Assembly: GCF_000024025.1 (NCBI RefSeq)
Contig: NC_013131.1
Location: 1,736,001 to 1,800,000, forward strand
DNA: 64,000 bases
Reading direction: 5' to 3'
Source: Catenulispora acidiphila DSM 44928
GTDB lineage: Bacteria > Actinomycetota > Actinomycetes > Streptomycetales > Catenulisporaceae
The notes beneath the pieces are model-generated. The model saw only the letters and a list, made by a program, of their open reading frames with translations. It ran no database searches and was not told the origin of the DNA. Both the position numbers and the translations under genes were made by a program. Shown here one piece after another: positions 23,120 through 32,459 of the stretch. Within the stretch, counting starts at the first letter, position 1, and every line of letters begins with the position of its first letter.

Positions 23120-25498
23120 TCAGTCCCCGAGCTCGGCCAACCGCTCCCGCGTCACCGCCGCCTCCGGGGACCCCAGCGCCTCGAACAGGGCCAGCGCCGC
23201 CCGCAGTGCCTCCCGGGCCTCCGCGGGCCGCGAGAGCGCCCTCAGCGGCCGCGCCAGCGACCGCCGGGCCTCCGCCTCGGTCGGGCGGTCGTCGGCGTCC
23301 TGCGCGGCCGTCAGCGCCAGCCGGTAGTCTTCCTCGGCCTCGGCGGGACGGTCCTGGTCCATGCAGACCTCGGCGCGGTTGAAGGCGATGATCGCCTCAA
23401 AGCGGCGGTTGCCCGCTTTGCGCGAGGCGGCGAGGGCTTCGCTGTACGTGGCGTGCGACTCCTCCAAACGCTTCGCCTCGTGGAGCAGGACCCCGTAGTT
23501 GCACAGCGAGGACGCCAGGTTCTGCGGGTCGCCGATCTCGCGGAACAGCGCCAGGCTGCGGCGGATTACCGTCTCGGCAGTGCCGAAGTCGCCGAGGCGG
23601 CAGTGACAGTCCCCGATGTTGCCCAGGATCGAGGCGACCTGCCGCGTGCTGCCGATCTCCTCGGCGAGCGCCAGCGCCTCGCCGTAGACCTCGATCGCCT
23701 GGGGGTAGGCGCGCAGGTCGAACAGCACCAGCCCGAGCCCGTTGTACAACCTGCCCTGCGCGGTCCGGTCGCCGGCCTCGCGCGCGCTGTCCAGCCCGGT
23801 CTCGTACGCCGAGCGCCACCGGGCCCAGTCCTTGCGCCGCTGATAGCACCCGAGCAGCGTGACCGGCAGTCGCAGGGCGAGGTCGTGCCGTCCGGTGTCG
23901 GCGGCGCACATCAGGACCGCGCTGAGGTTCTCGCGCTCGGCGTCGTACCAGGCCATCGCCTCCTGCGCGGAGGCGAACCGCGGCGCCGCCGGCTCGCTCG
24001 GCAGCGTCGGCAACGTTTCCAGGAGCCGCCGGTTCTCCACAGCGCGCGCCACATTCTCGGTCGTGTGCAGGTACCACGACAGCAACCGCCCCAGCGACTC
24101 CTCGCGCTCCGCCGCGCTCTCGTCGATCTGCGCACGCTCCACCGCATAGGCGTGCAGCAAGTCGTGCAGCTCGTACCGATCCGCGGTGCGCTGCTCGATC
24201 AGGTTCTCGTCGACCAGCGCTTCCAAAGCGGCGCGCGCCGCTCCCTCGGACGTGCCGCTCAGCGCCGCCACCGCGCCGCTGGTGAACCCGCGGCCGGGAT
24301 GCAGGCTCAGCAACCGGAAGGCGCGCGCCGTGGCCGCCGGCAGATCGCGATAGGACAAGTCGAACACCGGACGCAGCTCCCGGCTCCCAGCGCGCACCGC
24401 GTCCAGTCCGCTGTCGCGCAGGTGCGCGGCCAGCCGCTCCAAGCTCCACGCCGGCCGCGACCGCAGCCGGGCGGCGGCCAGCGACACCGCCAGCGGCAGC
24501 AACCCGCACAGCCGCACCACTTCGGCGGCGGCCTCCGGTTCGGCCGCGACCCGCTCCTGCCCGACCACGCGCGCCAGCAGCTCCAGCGCGTCGCGCGGCG
24601 GGAAGACGTCGAGGCGGAACAGGCGCGCGCCGTCCAGCCCGGCCAGGTTCCGGCGGCTGGTGAGGAGCACCAGGCAGCGCGGGTCGGCCGGGATCAGGTC
24701 GGCGACCTGCGCCTCGTCGGCGGCGTTGTCCAGCACCAGCAGGGCGTCGCGGCCGGCGATCCGGTCGCGGAACATCGCGGCGCGCTCGTCGCGGTCCTCC
24801 GGAATGCGTCGCGCCGGCACTTCCAGTTGGCGCAGAAAGGAATCCAGGACGTCGGAAGGATCGGCCGGCGCCGCCTCGGCGTCGAAGCCGCGCAGATTCA
24901 CATACAGCTGGACGTCGGCGAACCGCCCCGCGCGCACCAGCTCGTGCGCGGCGCGGATGACCAGCTGGGTCTTGCCGATCCCGGCCATCCCCTCGATCGC
25001 GGAGACGACAACGGTCTGCGGCGCGCTGGTATTGGTACCGGTGCTGATACCGCTACCGCTACCGCTACCGAGACCAGCGCCGGTTTCACCGACCAGCGCC
25101 ATCAGCGCAGCCAGTTCCTCCCGCCGTCCGGTGAACGTCGCCAGCTCTGCCGGCAGCTGCCGGAACACCCCGACGGTCCCGGCGGGCCGCCGCGTCGCGT
25201 GCGCCGCCACGCATGCCGCCCGCCACCGCGCCGCCTGCGCCTCGGTCACCCCGAGCGCCTGCACGATCGCCGCGACCAGTTCCTGGTTCAGCCGGCGGCG
25301 CGCCGGGTCGAAGACGTCGCTCACCGTGGAGTGCGTGACTTCCTGCGGCGGCTTCAGGAGGGGACCCACGCGCTTGGCCAGAAGGCGGAAGGACGGCGAG
25401 CCGGCGTGCGCGCGCAGCATCCGGAGCCGCTCGATGAAGTCGGCGAGATCGACCGCGCCGGCGGGATCGGGGGCGGCGGAGATCGCCGGGTCCGTCAC
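23120..25498 (-). CDS. STAND (NB-ARC) ATPase with TPR repeats, probable regulator
   Basis: A 792-residue signal-transduction ATPase. Residues ~15-100 are a helix-turn-helix-like domain (Xre/Cro appearance). The NB-ARC ATPase has Walker A GMAGIGKT at 170-177, Walker B LLVLDN at 253-258, LLTSRR at 278-283, a GLPL-like GLLPLAV and an HDLL motif corresponding to MHD. The C-terminal ~300 residues are TPR repeats. Similar proteins control secondary metabolism or development genes. A Gly/Ser microrepeat linker (143-151) precedes the ATPase. The GTG start has GAAGGG 7 nt upstream. Confidence 0.88.
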   Translation of the reverse strand: MTDPAISAAPDPAGAVDLADFIERLRMLRAHAGSPSFRLLAKRVGPLLKPPQEVTHSTVSDVFDPARRRLNQELVAAIVQALGVTEAQAARWRAACVAAHATRRPAGTVGVFRQLPAELATFTGRREELAALMALVGETGAGLGSGSGSGISTGTNTSAPQTVVVSAIEGMAGIGKTQLVIRAAHELVRAGRFADVQLYVNLRGFDAEAAPADPSDVLDSFLRQLEVPARRIPEDRDERAAMFRDRIAGRDALLVLDNAADEAQVADLIPADPRCLVLLTSRRNLAGLDGARLFRLDVFPPRDALELLARVVGQERVAAEPEAAAEVVRLCGLLPLAVSLAAARLRSRPAWSLERLAAHLRDSGLDAVRAGSRELRPVFDLSYRDLPAATARAFRLLSLHPGRGFTSGAVAALSGTSEGAARAALEALVDENLIEQRTADRYELHDLLHAYAVERAQIDESAAEREESLGRLLSWYLHTTENVARAVENRRLLETLPTLPSEPAAPRFASAQEAMAWYDAERENLSAVLMCAADTGRHDLALRLPVTLLGCYQRRKDWARWRSAYETGLDSAREAGDRTAQGRLYNGLGLVLFDLRAYPQAIEVYGEALALAEEIGSTRQVASILGNIGDCHCRLGDFGTAETVIRRSLALFREIGDPQNLASSLCNYGVLLHEAKRLEESHATYSEALAASRKAGNRRFEAIIAFNRAEVCMDQDRPAEAEEDYRLALTAAQDADDRPTEAEARRSLARPLRALSRPAEAREALRAALALFEALGSPEAAVTRERLAELGD

Positions 25499-25714
25499 TG
25501 CCAAGCCCTTCCGTGTACCGCTGGCGGGGAACGCCGCAGGTCTACGGCTTGCGAACGAGTGTACGGAGTTGTACGGGATTCTCGCTTCCGGGTGGCGCCA
25601 CTGTTTAACCTCGGGGTGCGAGTCGCGCAGCGGATGGTGCGGCGGCAACCCGGCTGCGTGGGGCGGAGCGCGGGTTCCGCCCGCTGTCATCGGGGGTTGC
25701 GACGACCGGCTTCA

Positions 25715-25753
25715 CGCGTCTTGCGGAACTCGTGGGGGGTTCCGCAAGACGCG
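25715..25753. terminator. 15-bp hairpin downstream of aceE
   Basis: A perfect 15-bp stem (25715-25729 with 25739-25753) and 9-nt loop. It is the second of two terminator-like structures reached by transcription leaving aceE. Confidence 0.75.
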
Positions 25754-25770
25754 GTTTCGGTTCGGAAAGC

Positions 25771-25808
25771 AAAGCGTCCCCATAGCCGGCCGGCTATGGG
25801 GACGCTTT
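25771..25808. terminator. Perfect 38-nt palindrome, aceE terminator
   Basis: A perfect palindrome with 19-nt arms (AAAGCGTCCCCATAGCCGG and its complement) lies 21 nt after the aceE stop codon, flanked by A and T runs. This is a strong bidirectional intrinsic terminator. Confidence 0.88.
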
Positions 25809-25828
25809 TCCGTGCGGTCAGCGTGCGC

Positions 25829-28603
25829 TCACGACTCGCCGCCGGTGGGACCGGCGCCCGCGGCGCGCACGTCGTGCAGCTGGTACTTGCGGATCGCCTC
25901 GGCCGGCGCCTCCCGCTTGACCTCGCCGCGCTTGGCGAGCTGGGCCAGGACCGCGGTGACCACGGACTCGGCGTCGATGTGGAAGAACCGGCGAGCCGCG
26001 CCGCGGGTGTCGGCGAAGCCGAAGCCGTCGGCGCCCAGCGAGGTGTACCGCTGCGGCGCGGTCGCGTCGCCCGGCACCCACTGCGCGATCTGGTCCGGCA
26101 CCGCGCGCATCCAGTCCGACACCGCCACGACCGGGCCCTCGGTGGCGCCGAGGATCTGCGTGACGTAGGGCACGCGCGCCTCTTCCTCCGGGTAGAGCAG
26201 CGCGCGCTCGTCGGCGGCGAGCGCGTCGCGGCGCAGCTCGGTCCACGAGGTCGCCGACCACACGTCGGCCGCCACGCCCCACTCCTCGGCCAGCATCTGC
26301 TGGGCCTTCAGGGCCCAGGTGACGCCGACGCCGGAGGCCAGGATTTGTGCTTTAGGCCTGTCGGCGGCACCGTCTGGAGCGGCGGCGTAGCGGTACAGGC
26401 CCTTGAGGATGCCCTCGGTGTCCACCCCGGCCGGCTCAGCGGGCTGCTGGTACGGCTCGTTGTAGACGGTGACGTAGTAGAACACGTCCTCGCCGTGCGG
26501 GTGCTCCTCGGAGGACCCGTACATGCGGCGCAGACCGTCCTGCACGATGTGGCTGATCTCGAAGGCGAACGCCGGGTCGTAGGCGACCGCCGCCGGGTTG
26601 GTCGAGGCCAGCAGGTGCGAGTGGCCGTCGGCGTGCTGCAGGCCCTCGCCGGTCAGCGTGGTCCGCCCGGCGGTGGCGCCCAGCACGAAGCCGCGGCCGA
26701 GCTGGTCGGCCAGCTGCCAGAACTGGTCGCCGGTCCGCTGGAACCCGAACATCGAGTAGAAGATGTAGACCGGGATCGTGGCCTCGCCGTGCGTGGCGTA
26801 GGAGCTGCCCGCGGCCACGAGCGAGGCGGTGGATCCGGCCTCGCTGATGCCCTCGTGCAGGATCTGGCCCTGCGTCGACTCCTTGTAGGACAGCAGCAGT
26901 TCGCGGTCCACGGCGTCGTAGGTCTGGCCGTGCGGGGAGTAGATCTTCGCCGTCGGGAACAGCGAGTCCATGCCGAAGGTGCGGGCCTCGTCCGGGATGA
27001 TCGGCACGAACCGCGCGCCGATGTTCTTGTCCCGCATCAGGTCCTTGAGCAGCCGGACGAAGGCCATGGTGGTGGCCATCGCCTGCTTGCCCGAGCCCTT
27101 CTTCAGCTGCCCGTAGACGTCGTCGCCGGGCAGGATCAGCGGCTTGTTGCGCACCTGGCGGCGCGGCAGGTAGCCGCCGAGCGCGGCGCGGCGCTCCTTC
27201 ATGTACTGGATCTCGGGGGAGTCCTCCCCCGGGTGGAAGTACGGCGGAAGGTCCGCCTCCAGCTGGGCGTCGGTGATCGGCAGGTGCAGCCGGTCGCGGA
27301 AGCTCTTGAGCTCGGCCTTGGTGAGCTTCTTCATCTGGTGCGTGGCGTTGCGCGCCTCGAAGTGCTCCCCGAGGGTCCAGCCCTTGATGGTGTGGGCCAG
27401 GATCACGGTCGGCTGGCCGGTGTGCTCCCGGGCCGCCTTGAACGCCGCGTAGACCTTGCGGTAGTCGTGGCCGCCGCGCGAGAGGGTGCGCAGCTGGTCG
27501 TCGGACATGTCCGCGACCATCTTGCGCAGCCGGGCGTCCTCTCCGAAGAAGTTCTCCCGGATGTAGCCGCCGGTCTCCACCGTGTAGGTCTGGAACTGCC
27601 CGTCGGGGGTGGTGTTCATCTTGTTCACCAGCGCGCCGTCGGTGTCCTGGGCCAGCAGCGGGTCCCAGTCCCGGCCCCAGATCACCTTGATGACGTTCCA
27701 GCCGGCGCCGCGGAAGGTGGACTCCAGCTCCTGGATGATCTTGCCGTTGCCGCGCACCGGGCCGTCCAGGCGCTGCAGGTTGCAGTTGATCACGAAGGTG
27801 AGGTTGTCCAGCTCCTCGCGGGCGGCCAGGCCGATCGCGCCGAGCGATTCGGGCTCGTCGGTCTCGCCGTCGCCGAGGAAGGCCCATACGTGGCTGCGCG
27901 AGGTGTCGGCGATGCCGCGCGAGTACATGTACTTGTTGAACCGCGCCTGGTAGATCGCGCCGAGCGGGCCCAGGCCCATCGAGACGGTCGGGAACTCCCA
28001 GAAGTCCGGCATCAGGCGCGGGTGGGGGTAGGAGGACAGACCGAACGGCGCCTGCGAGGTCTCCTGGCGGAAGCCGTCCAGGTGCTGCTCGGTGAGCCGG
28101 CCCTCCAGGAACGCCCGCGCGTAGATGCCCGGCGAGGCGTGGCCCTGGAAGTACACCTGGTCGCCGGACTCGCCGTGGTCCTTGCCGCGGAAGAAGTGGT
28201 TGAAGCCCACCTCGTACAGCGACGCCGCCGAGGCGTAGGTGGCGATGTGGCCGCCGACGCCCAGGCCCGGGCGGTTGGCCCGGGACACCATGATGGCGGC
28301 GTTCCACCGGATGAACGCCCGGATCCGGCGCTCGATGTCCTCATCGCCAGGGAACCACGGCTCCGCCTCCGGCGGGATCGTGTTGATGTAGTCCGTGGAG
28401 CGCAGGCCCGGCACGCCGACCTGTTTCGCGCGGGCCTCCTGCAGGAGGCGCAGCATCAGGTACCGCGCGCGCTGGCGGCCCTGTTCGTTGACGACGGAGT
28501 CCAGGGACTCGATCCACTCCGCGGTCTCGTTCGGGTCCACGTCCGGCAGCTGAGTGGGCAGGCCGTCACTGATGATGGGGAAACGCTCTTGTCCGGGTGC
28601 CAC
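25829..28603 (-). CDS. aceE: Pyruvate dehydrogenase E1 component (homodimeric)
   Basis: Decarboxylates pyruvate with thiamine diphosphate and passes the acetyl group to E2 in the pyruvate dehydrogenase complex. At 924 residues it is the single-chain E1 of actinobacteria and gamma-proteobacteria. The ThDP-binding motif runs from GDG at 244-246 to NCN at 273-275. His residues in [10 protein letters not shown] and [13 protein letters not shown] are the conserved active-site surroundings. The GTG start has GAAGGA 6 nt upstream. Lone gene, with DUF1918, DUF3052 and peroxiredoxin genes divergent from it, an arrangement I recall from Streptomyces. Confidence 0.97.
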   Translation of the reverse strand: MAPGQERFPIISDGLPTQLPDVDPNETAEWIESLDSVVNEQGRQRARYLMLRLLQEARAKQVGVPGLRSTDYINTIPPEAEPWFPGDEDIERRIRAFIRWNAAIMVSRANRPGLGVGGHIATYASAASLYEVGFNHFFRGKDHGESGDQVYFQGHASPGIYARAFLEGRLTEQHLDGFRQETSQAPFGLSSYPHPRLMPDFWEFPTVSMGLGPLGAIYQARFNKYMYSRGIADTSRSHVWAFLGDGETDEPESLGAIGLAAREELDNLTFVINCNLQRLDGPVRGNGKIIQELESTFRGAGWNVIKVIWGRDWDPLLAQDTDGALVNKMNTTPDGQFQTYTVETGGYIRENFFGEDARLRKMVADMSDDQLRTLSRGGHDYRKVYAAFKAAREHTGQPTVILAHTIKGWTLGEHFEARNATHQMKKLTKAELKSFRDRLHLPITDAQLEADLPPYFHPGEDSPEIQYMKERRAALGGYLPRRQVRNKPLILPGDDVYGQLKKGSGKQAMATTMAFVRLLKDLMRDKNIGARFVPIIPDEARTFGMDSLFPTAKIYSPHGQTYDAVDRELLLSYKESTQGQILHEGISEAGSTASLVAAGSSYATHGEATIPVYIFYSMFGFQRTGDQFWQLADQLGRGFVLGATAGRTTLTGEGLQHADGHSHLLASTNPAAVAYDPAFAFEISHIVQDGLRRMYGSSEEHPHGEDVFYYVTVYNEPYQQPAEPAGVDTEGILKGLYRYAAAPDGAADRPKAQILASGVGVTWALKAQQMLAEEWGVAADVWSATSWTELRRDALAADERALLYPEEEARVPYVTQILGATEGPVVAVSDWMRAVPDQIAQWVPGDATAPQRYTSLGADGFGFADTRGAARRFFHIDAESVVTAVLAQLAKRGEVKREAPAEAIRKYQLHDVRAAGAGPTGGES

Positions 28604-28765
28604 TGTCGTCCTTCAACCTAGACACAGATCTTGTAGATCTTCGTGGTTACATCGTCCACCATCGTCTAACGCGCATGCCATGGACGTCACATCTACTCGT
28701 AGGTAACCAGGATATATGCCTCACGAGGGGTGGCGTTCTCCCCCCGTGCGGTGTCGACTGGAGAC
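28604..28765. promoter_or_regulatory. Divergent promoter region of aceE
   Basis: This AT-richer 160-nt region holds two AGATCT hexamers 9 nt apart (28627-28632 and 28636-28641) and the inverted repeat TGGTTAC/GTAACCA (28644-28650 and 28703-28709). One of these may bind a regulator of aceE. No specific factor can be named. Confidence 0.35.
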
Positions 28766-28987
28766 ATGCGAGCTTCAGTGGGAGATCGGCTTCATGTCCA
28801 CGCCGCCCATGTCGGCGAGGCGGACCGCACCGGTGAGATCATCGAGGTCAAGGGGGACTCCGGCACCCCTCCCTACCTGGTCCGGTTCGACGACGGGCAC
28901 CAGGGACTGGTGTTCCCGGGGCCCGACGCGGTGGTCGAGTGCGCCGCCGGCGGCGACACCGCGCCGGACTCGCCGTCCGACGGGTAG
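28766..28987 (+). CDS. DUF1918 domain protein
   Basis: A 73-residue protein that matches the small actinobacterial DUF1918 family: MRASVGDRLHVHAAHVG at the start, then PPYLVRFDDGHQGLVFPGPDA. The fold is a small beta barrel; molecular function is unknown. The ATG is chosen because the conserved family N-terminus begins there; GGAG lies 4 nt upstream. The last ~15 residues are Asp/Ser/Pro-rich. Confidence 0.88.
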   Translation: MRASVGDRLHVHAAHVGEADRTGEIIEVKGDSGTPPYLVRFDDGHQGLVFPGPDAVVECAAGGDTAPDSPSDG

Positions 28988-29022
28988 TTGCGTCTTGGGC
29001 TTCCGGCGTATGGACTAGGGGA

Positions 29023-29532
29023 ATGCAGAACGACATGAAGGAGGACAGTTCCGTGGGCGCGGTCGCGGACACAGTTCAGGCCGCCGCCAACCCGCTGGCT
29101 GTGCGCCTGGGCTTCCAGGCGGGCGATGTGGTGCAGGAACTCGGCTGGGACGAGGACTGCGACGAGGAACTGCGTCAGGCCATCATGGACACGATCGGCG
29201 CGGACCTGGTCGACGTGGACTTCGAAGACGTGGTCGACGCGGTGGTGCTGTGGCACCGCACGGACGACGGCGACCTGGTGGACAACCTGGTCGACGCCCT
29301 GACCTCGCTGGCTGACGGCGGCCCGATCTGGCTGCTCACGCCCAAGACGGGGGACGGCCACGTGGAACCCAGCGAGATCGGCGAGGCGGCGCCGACCGCC
29401 GGGCTGTCGGCGACGTCCAGCATCAGCGCCGGTCCCGACTGGTCGGGAACCCGGCTGGTGAGCCCGAAGGCCGGCGCGAAGGTGGCGAAGTCCGCGGTTC
29501 GAGCCAAGGCCGACGACAGCGCGGGGAACTAG
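29023..29532 (+). CDS. DUF3052 domain protein
   Basis: A 169-residue actinobacterial protein of the DUF3052 family. The conserved block (about 22-105) includes RLGFQAGDVVQELGWDED and LTPKTGDGHVEPSEI. Function is unknown. Residues 125-169 are a variable Ala/Ser/Lys tail. A second ATG at 29035 is possible, but AGGGG just before 29023 favours the longer form. It lies between DUF1918 and a peroxiredoxin, all codirectional. Confidence 0.88.
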   Translation: MQNDMKEDSSVGAVADTVQAAANPLAVRLGFQAGDVVQELGWDEDCDEELRQAIMDTIGADLVDVDFEDVVDAVVLWHRTDDGDLVDNLVDALTSLADGGPIWLLTPKTGDGHVEPSEIGEAAPTAGLSATSSISAGPDWSGTRLVSPKAGAKVAKSAVRAKADDSAGN

Positions 29533-29539
29533 CGGCGAT

Positions 29540-30187
29540 ATGTCCTCCCCGAACGGACCGCCTGACGGCGGTCCTTCCATCCATCCCCCCAGCAGCCCGG
29601 TGCCCTCCGACCCGGTCGGAAGCAGCGGGTCGGGCACCGGCGGGCCCGGTACCGGCGGATTCGGAACCGGCGGGCCCGAACCCGCTTCGGAACCGGGCTC
29701 GCAGGACCGGGCCGAGCAGCCGCCGCCTCCCCGGGCCGGCGATCGGGCGCCGGTCTTCACCCTGACCGACCAGCACGGGCAGAGCGTCTCCCTGACGGAT
29801 TTCCGGGGGAAGCAGGCCGTGCTGCTGGTCTTCTACCCCTTCGCCTTCTCCCGGGTCTGCGGCTCGGAACTGCAGGCGATCCACGAGAGCGTCGAGGACT
29901 TCCAGAACGAGCGCGTCCAGGTGCTCGCCGCGTCGTGCGACGCGCTCTACTCGCTGCGCGCGTACGCCGACGAGGCCGGCTTCGGCTTCCCGCTGCTGGC
30001 CGACCACTGGCCGCACGGCGGGGCGGCGCGCGCGTACGGGGTCTTCGACGCCGAGCGCGGTTGCGCCGTCCGAGGGACCTTCCTGATCGACCATGAGGGC
30101 GTCGTCCGCTGGACCGTGGTGAACGGCCTGGCGGACGCCCGCTCACTGGACGACTACCGGGCGGCGCTCGCCGCGGCCGGCGTATAA
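29540..30187 (+). CDS. Peroxiredoxin (AhpE/Bcp-like)
   Basis: A 215-residue thiol peroxidase. The peroxidatic Cys107 is in the motif PFAFSRVC (P-x3-S-x2-C). No clear resolving Cys is placed as in 2-Cys enzymes (the later VLAASCDALYS Cys is a candidate), so a 1-Cys AhpE-type mechanism is likely. Residues 1-65 are a Gly/Pro/Ser-rich disordered extension with GTGG-type repeats, unusual for the family. It starts 7 nt after DUF3052 and is probably co-transcribed. A strong hairpin follows. Confidence 0.9.
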   Translation: MSSPNGPPDGGPSIHPPSSPVPSDPVGSSGSGTGGPGTGGFGTGGPEPASEPGSQDRAEQPPPPRAGDRAPVFTLTDQHGQSVSLTDFRGKQAVLLVFYPFAFSRVCGSELQAIHESVEDFQNERVQVLAASCDALYSLRAYADEAGFGFPLLADHWPHGGAARAYGVFDAERGCAVRGTFLIDHEGVVRWTVVNGLADARSLDDYRAALAAAGV

Positions 30188-30198
30188 GACACCCATCC

Positions 30199-30228
30199 GG
30201 CTCGCCGGCGCACCGCCGCCGGCGAGCC
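30199..30228 (+). terminator. Terminator after the peroxiredoxin gene
   Basis: A perfect 12-bp stem (GGCTCGCCGGCG with CGCCGGCGAGCC) and 6-nt loop, 11 nt after the stop codon. Confidence 0.8.
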
Positions 30229-30263
30229 CACCCCGACACTCACCGCATAGGAAACCCCGAGCC

Positions 30264-30650
30264 ATGCCCTGCCACCGCTGCGGCGCCCGCCAGACCGACC
30301 CGGTCCGAGGCGCGTCACCGTGGCGGCGGGGCGTGCGCGCGGGCGAGCAGGTCCTCATCTGCCCGGCCTGCCAGCGCGACCGCGACTGGACCTCCGACCT
30401 GGCCCACTGCGCCGCCTGCGGCTCGCCCCGCCTGACCCGCGCCCTCGGCAGCACGCACTGCAAGGACTGCGGAGCCGAAGACCACGTCACCCCCGAGAAC
30501 TCCGAGAACTCCCAGAACTCCGCGAATCCCGCGAACCCCGAGACGGCACCCGCCGCCGAGGCCGCCCCCGAGTCCCGCACCGGCGTCACCACCCTGTCCG
30601 AAGACGTCCACGCGGCCCTGGAACGCCATTTCGGCCAGAGGACCGACTGA
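30264..30650 (+). CDS. Double zinc-ribbon protein
   Basis: A 128-residue protein with four CxxC pairs (Cys3/6, 33/36, 49/52 and 66/69) that can form two zinc ribbons. A linker made of short SENSQNSANPANP-like repeats (77-95) follows, then a C-terminal segment of about 30 residues (TLSEDVHAALERHFGQ). It may bind nucleic acid or protein; the family is not known to me. It stands alone between the peroxiredoxin terminator and the TerA-like gene. Confidence 0.72.
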   Translation: MPCHRCGARQTDPVRGASPWRRGVRAGEQVLICPACQRDRDWTSDLAHCAACGSPRLTRALGSTHCKDCGAEDHVTPENSENSQNSANPANPETAPAAEAAPESRTGVTTLSEDVHAALERHFGQRTD

Positions 30651-30734
30651 GCGTTCCGCCTAGCCCCCACGGGGTAGCAAACTGTAGTCGGATAGGGATG
30701 TCAGACAACTTCATCAGAGCAGGGGGAAACCGCG

Positions 30735-31436
30735 ATGCGCCTGAACCGGATGATCATCAGGGCGTCCGACGACGGCGAGGCGGGCAACCGCGTCGAGAAG
30801 ATGACGGCGGCCCGGCCGGTCCAGTCGCTCACCAGCAGAGGAGCCGCCGCCGGCACCCTGCGCGTCAACCTCATCTGGGACCAGCTCCCGATGATCCCCA
30901 CCCCCCGCCCCACCGGCGGCCTCAAACTCTCCTCCCGCCGCCTGGAACCCCCGCCGATCAGCCACGGACGCCTCGTGGACCTCGACCTCGGCTGCCTGTA
31001 TGAGTTCACCGCCGGCCAACGCGGCGTGGTCCAAGCCCTCGGCCACCGCCGAGGCGACTTCGAACGCCCGCCCTACATCCGCCTGGACCAGGACGACCGC
31101 AGCGGCAGCGCCATAGGCGAGAACCTCTTCGTCAACCTCGACCACTCCGACGAGATGAGCCGCGTCCTGATCTTCGTCTTCGCCTACCAAGGCGCCTTCG
31201 ACGGAGCCAACGCCAAGGTGACCCTCCACCCCGCCATCGGCAACCCCCTAGAGATCAAGCTCGAAAACCCCATCCCCCAAGCCAAATCCTGCGCCGTAGC
31301 CCTCCTCCTCCGCCACGGCCCCGACCTGGTCGTCCAACGCGAAGTCCAATTCACCACCGGCTTCCAATCCGAACTGGACCGCATGTACGGCTGGGGCATG
31401 CGCTGGCAAGACGGCCAACCCAAGGGCCTGGGCTGA
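30735..31436 (+). CDS. TerD/TerA-family tellurium resistance-like protein
   Basis: A 233-residue protein of the TerA branch. LVDLDLGCLYEF near 81-92, PPYIRLDQDDRSG near 112-124 and RVLIFVFAYQGAFD near 143-156 are the calcium-binding beta-sandwich landmarks (LDxDDRSG) of TerD-type domains. These proteins belong to membrane-associated stress-response systems found widely in actinobacteria; tellurite need not be the natural trigger. AGGGGGA precedes the ATG. No other ter genes are adjacent. Codon use is CTC/CTA/GTA-biased relative to its neighbours. Confidence 0.85.
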   Translation: MRLNRMIIRASDDGEAGNRVEKMTAARPVQSLTSRGAAAGTLRVNLIWDQLPMIPTPRPTGGLKLSSRRLEPPPISHGRLVDLDLGCLYEFTAGQRGVVQALGHRRGDFERPPYIRLDQDDRSGSAIGENLFVNLDHSDEMSRVLIFVFAYQGAFDGANAKVTLHPAIGNPLEIKLENPIPQAKSCAVALLLRHGPDLVVQREVQFTTGFQSELDRMYGWGMRWQDGQPKGLG

Positions 31437-31523
31437 CACCCCCACCAGCTCCCGCAACCACCCACCGCCCCGAACCAAGCCCCCACACAGAAATCTCCGG
31501 CCGCGAGACCCCCTCTGGTCGGG

Positions 31524-31560
31524 TACTCTTTCCCTCTTGAGGGTCGCCCCGGCGACCCCC
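31524..31560 (+). promoter_or_regulatory. Putative tRNA-Val promoter and hairpin
   Basis: TACTCT at 31524-31529 fits a TANNNT -10 box for the tRNA-Val gene. Just before the tRNA, GGGTCGCC and GGCGACCC form an 8-bp inverted repeat in the leader. Confidence 0.45.
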
Positions 31561-31563
31561 AAA

Positions 31564-31635
31564 GGGCGCATAGCTCAGCGGAAGAGCACTCGGTTTACAC
31601 CCGAGCGGTCGGCAGTTCGAACCTGTCTGTGCCCA
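31564..31635 (+). tRNA. tRNA-Val (UAC)
   Basis: A canonical 72-nt cloverleaf: acceptor GGGCGCA/TGTGCCC with one wobble pair, D stem GCTC/GAGC, anticodon stem CTCGG/CCGAG with loop TTTACAC (anticodon TAC), T arm GGCAG-TTCGAAC-CTGTC, discriminator A. CCA is not encoded. The PP2C-like gene starts 4 nt after the mature end. Confidence 0.95.
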
Positions 31636-31639
31636 CACC

Positions 31640-32389
31640 ATGGAAGTCGGCTACACCTGTCAGGCGGCGTCGTCGCTGCGGGCCAATGATGATTTCGTGC
31701 TCGCGACTGAGCGGTTCGTGATCGTGTTGGACGGGGCGACGGCGGCGGTGGGTGTCGAGTCGGGGTGCGTGCATGGTGTGCCGTGGTTGGTTGCGCGGCT
31801 TGGGGTGAATCTCGCGGGGCTGCTTGTGCGGGATTTTGGTGCGGGGTTGGTGGATGTGCTTCGCGGGGGGATCGTTGCGACGATGCGGGATCACGGTGAT
31901 GGCTGCGATCTTCGGAATCCCGATAGTCCTTCGACGACGGTCGCGATCTTGCGCTGTGGTGCGGAGTTCGTGGACTACATCGTTCTGGGGGATTCGGCTG
32001 TTGTGGTCGAGCGTGGCGATGGCGAGTTGGTGGTGGCGCATGATGATCGCACGGCTTACCTCACCGACCGTTCCGTCGAGGGCGTCAGCCGTTTGCGTAA
32101 CACGGACGAGGGTTTTTGGGTCGCGTCCAATCGGCCTGAGGCGGCGGACAAAGCTATTGCCGGCAGCGTGCCGTTGGCCGACGTCACTCGTGCCGCGTTG
32201 ATGACCGACGGCGTCACGCGCTTGGTCGAGCGGTACGGGCGTTCGTGGCTTGACCTGCTGGAGCGCATGGACGAGCACGGTCCGCGCGCCGTGGTCGCCG
32301 ATGTTCGTGCCGAGGAGCTCGCCTCGCCGCCGGGTGCCTATCGCGGCAAGCTCCATGACGATGCCACCGCGGTCTTCTGCCGCTTCTGA
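31640..32389 (+). CDS. PP2C-like protein phosphatase
   Basis: A 249-residue protein resembling metal-dependent PP2C phosphatases. N16-D17 and DGAT at 31-34 at the N-terminus, a GDSAVVVERG motif near 118-127, MTDGV near 196-200 and DDATAVF at the C-terminus supply the metal-binding aspartates. It would dephosphorylate Ser/Thr proteins. The ATG lies 4 nt downstream of the tRNA, with no room for a leader or Shine-Dalgarno, so it is probably translated from tRNA-processed transcript or leaderless RNA. Slightly lower GC than neighbouring genes. Confidence 0.78.
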   Translation: MEVGYTCQAASSLRANDDFVLATERFVIVLDGATAAVGVESGCVHGVPWLVARLGVNLAGLLVRDFGAGLVDVLRGGIVATMRDHGDGCDLRNPDSPSTTVAILRCGAEFVDYIVLGDSAVVVERGDGELVVAHDDRTAYLTDRSVEGVSRLRNTDEGFWVASNRPEAADKAIAGSVPLADVTRAALMTDGVTRLVERYGRSWLDLLERMDEHGPRAVVADVRAEELASPPGAYRGKLHDDATAVFCRF

Positions 32390-32459
32390 CGCTGCTTCCG
32401 ACCCTGGCCGCGCCGAGCCTGCCGGGCTTCCGGATCTTCGCTGGGCTAGCGTGGGGCAC

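Larger units (their letters stand above)
25499..25828. other. Gene-free region between aceE and the STAND gene
   Basis: 330 nt with no convincing coding sequence. The left part (25499-25710) should hold the STAND promoter. The right part holds two strong hairpins that probably end the aceE transcript. Confidence 0.6.

Noticed and set aside
23036-28621. An open frame of 1,861 codons on the plus strand
   Set aside because: It is antisense to the STAND gene and aceE, both of which have full domain motifs. In GC-rich DNA the third-position bias keeps antisense frames open. The translation is Arg/Gly/His-rich with no motifs.
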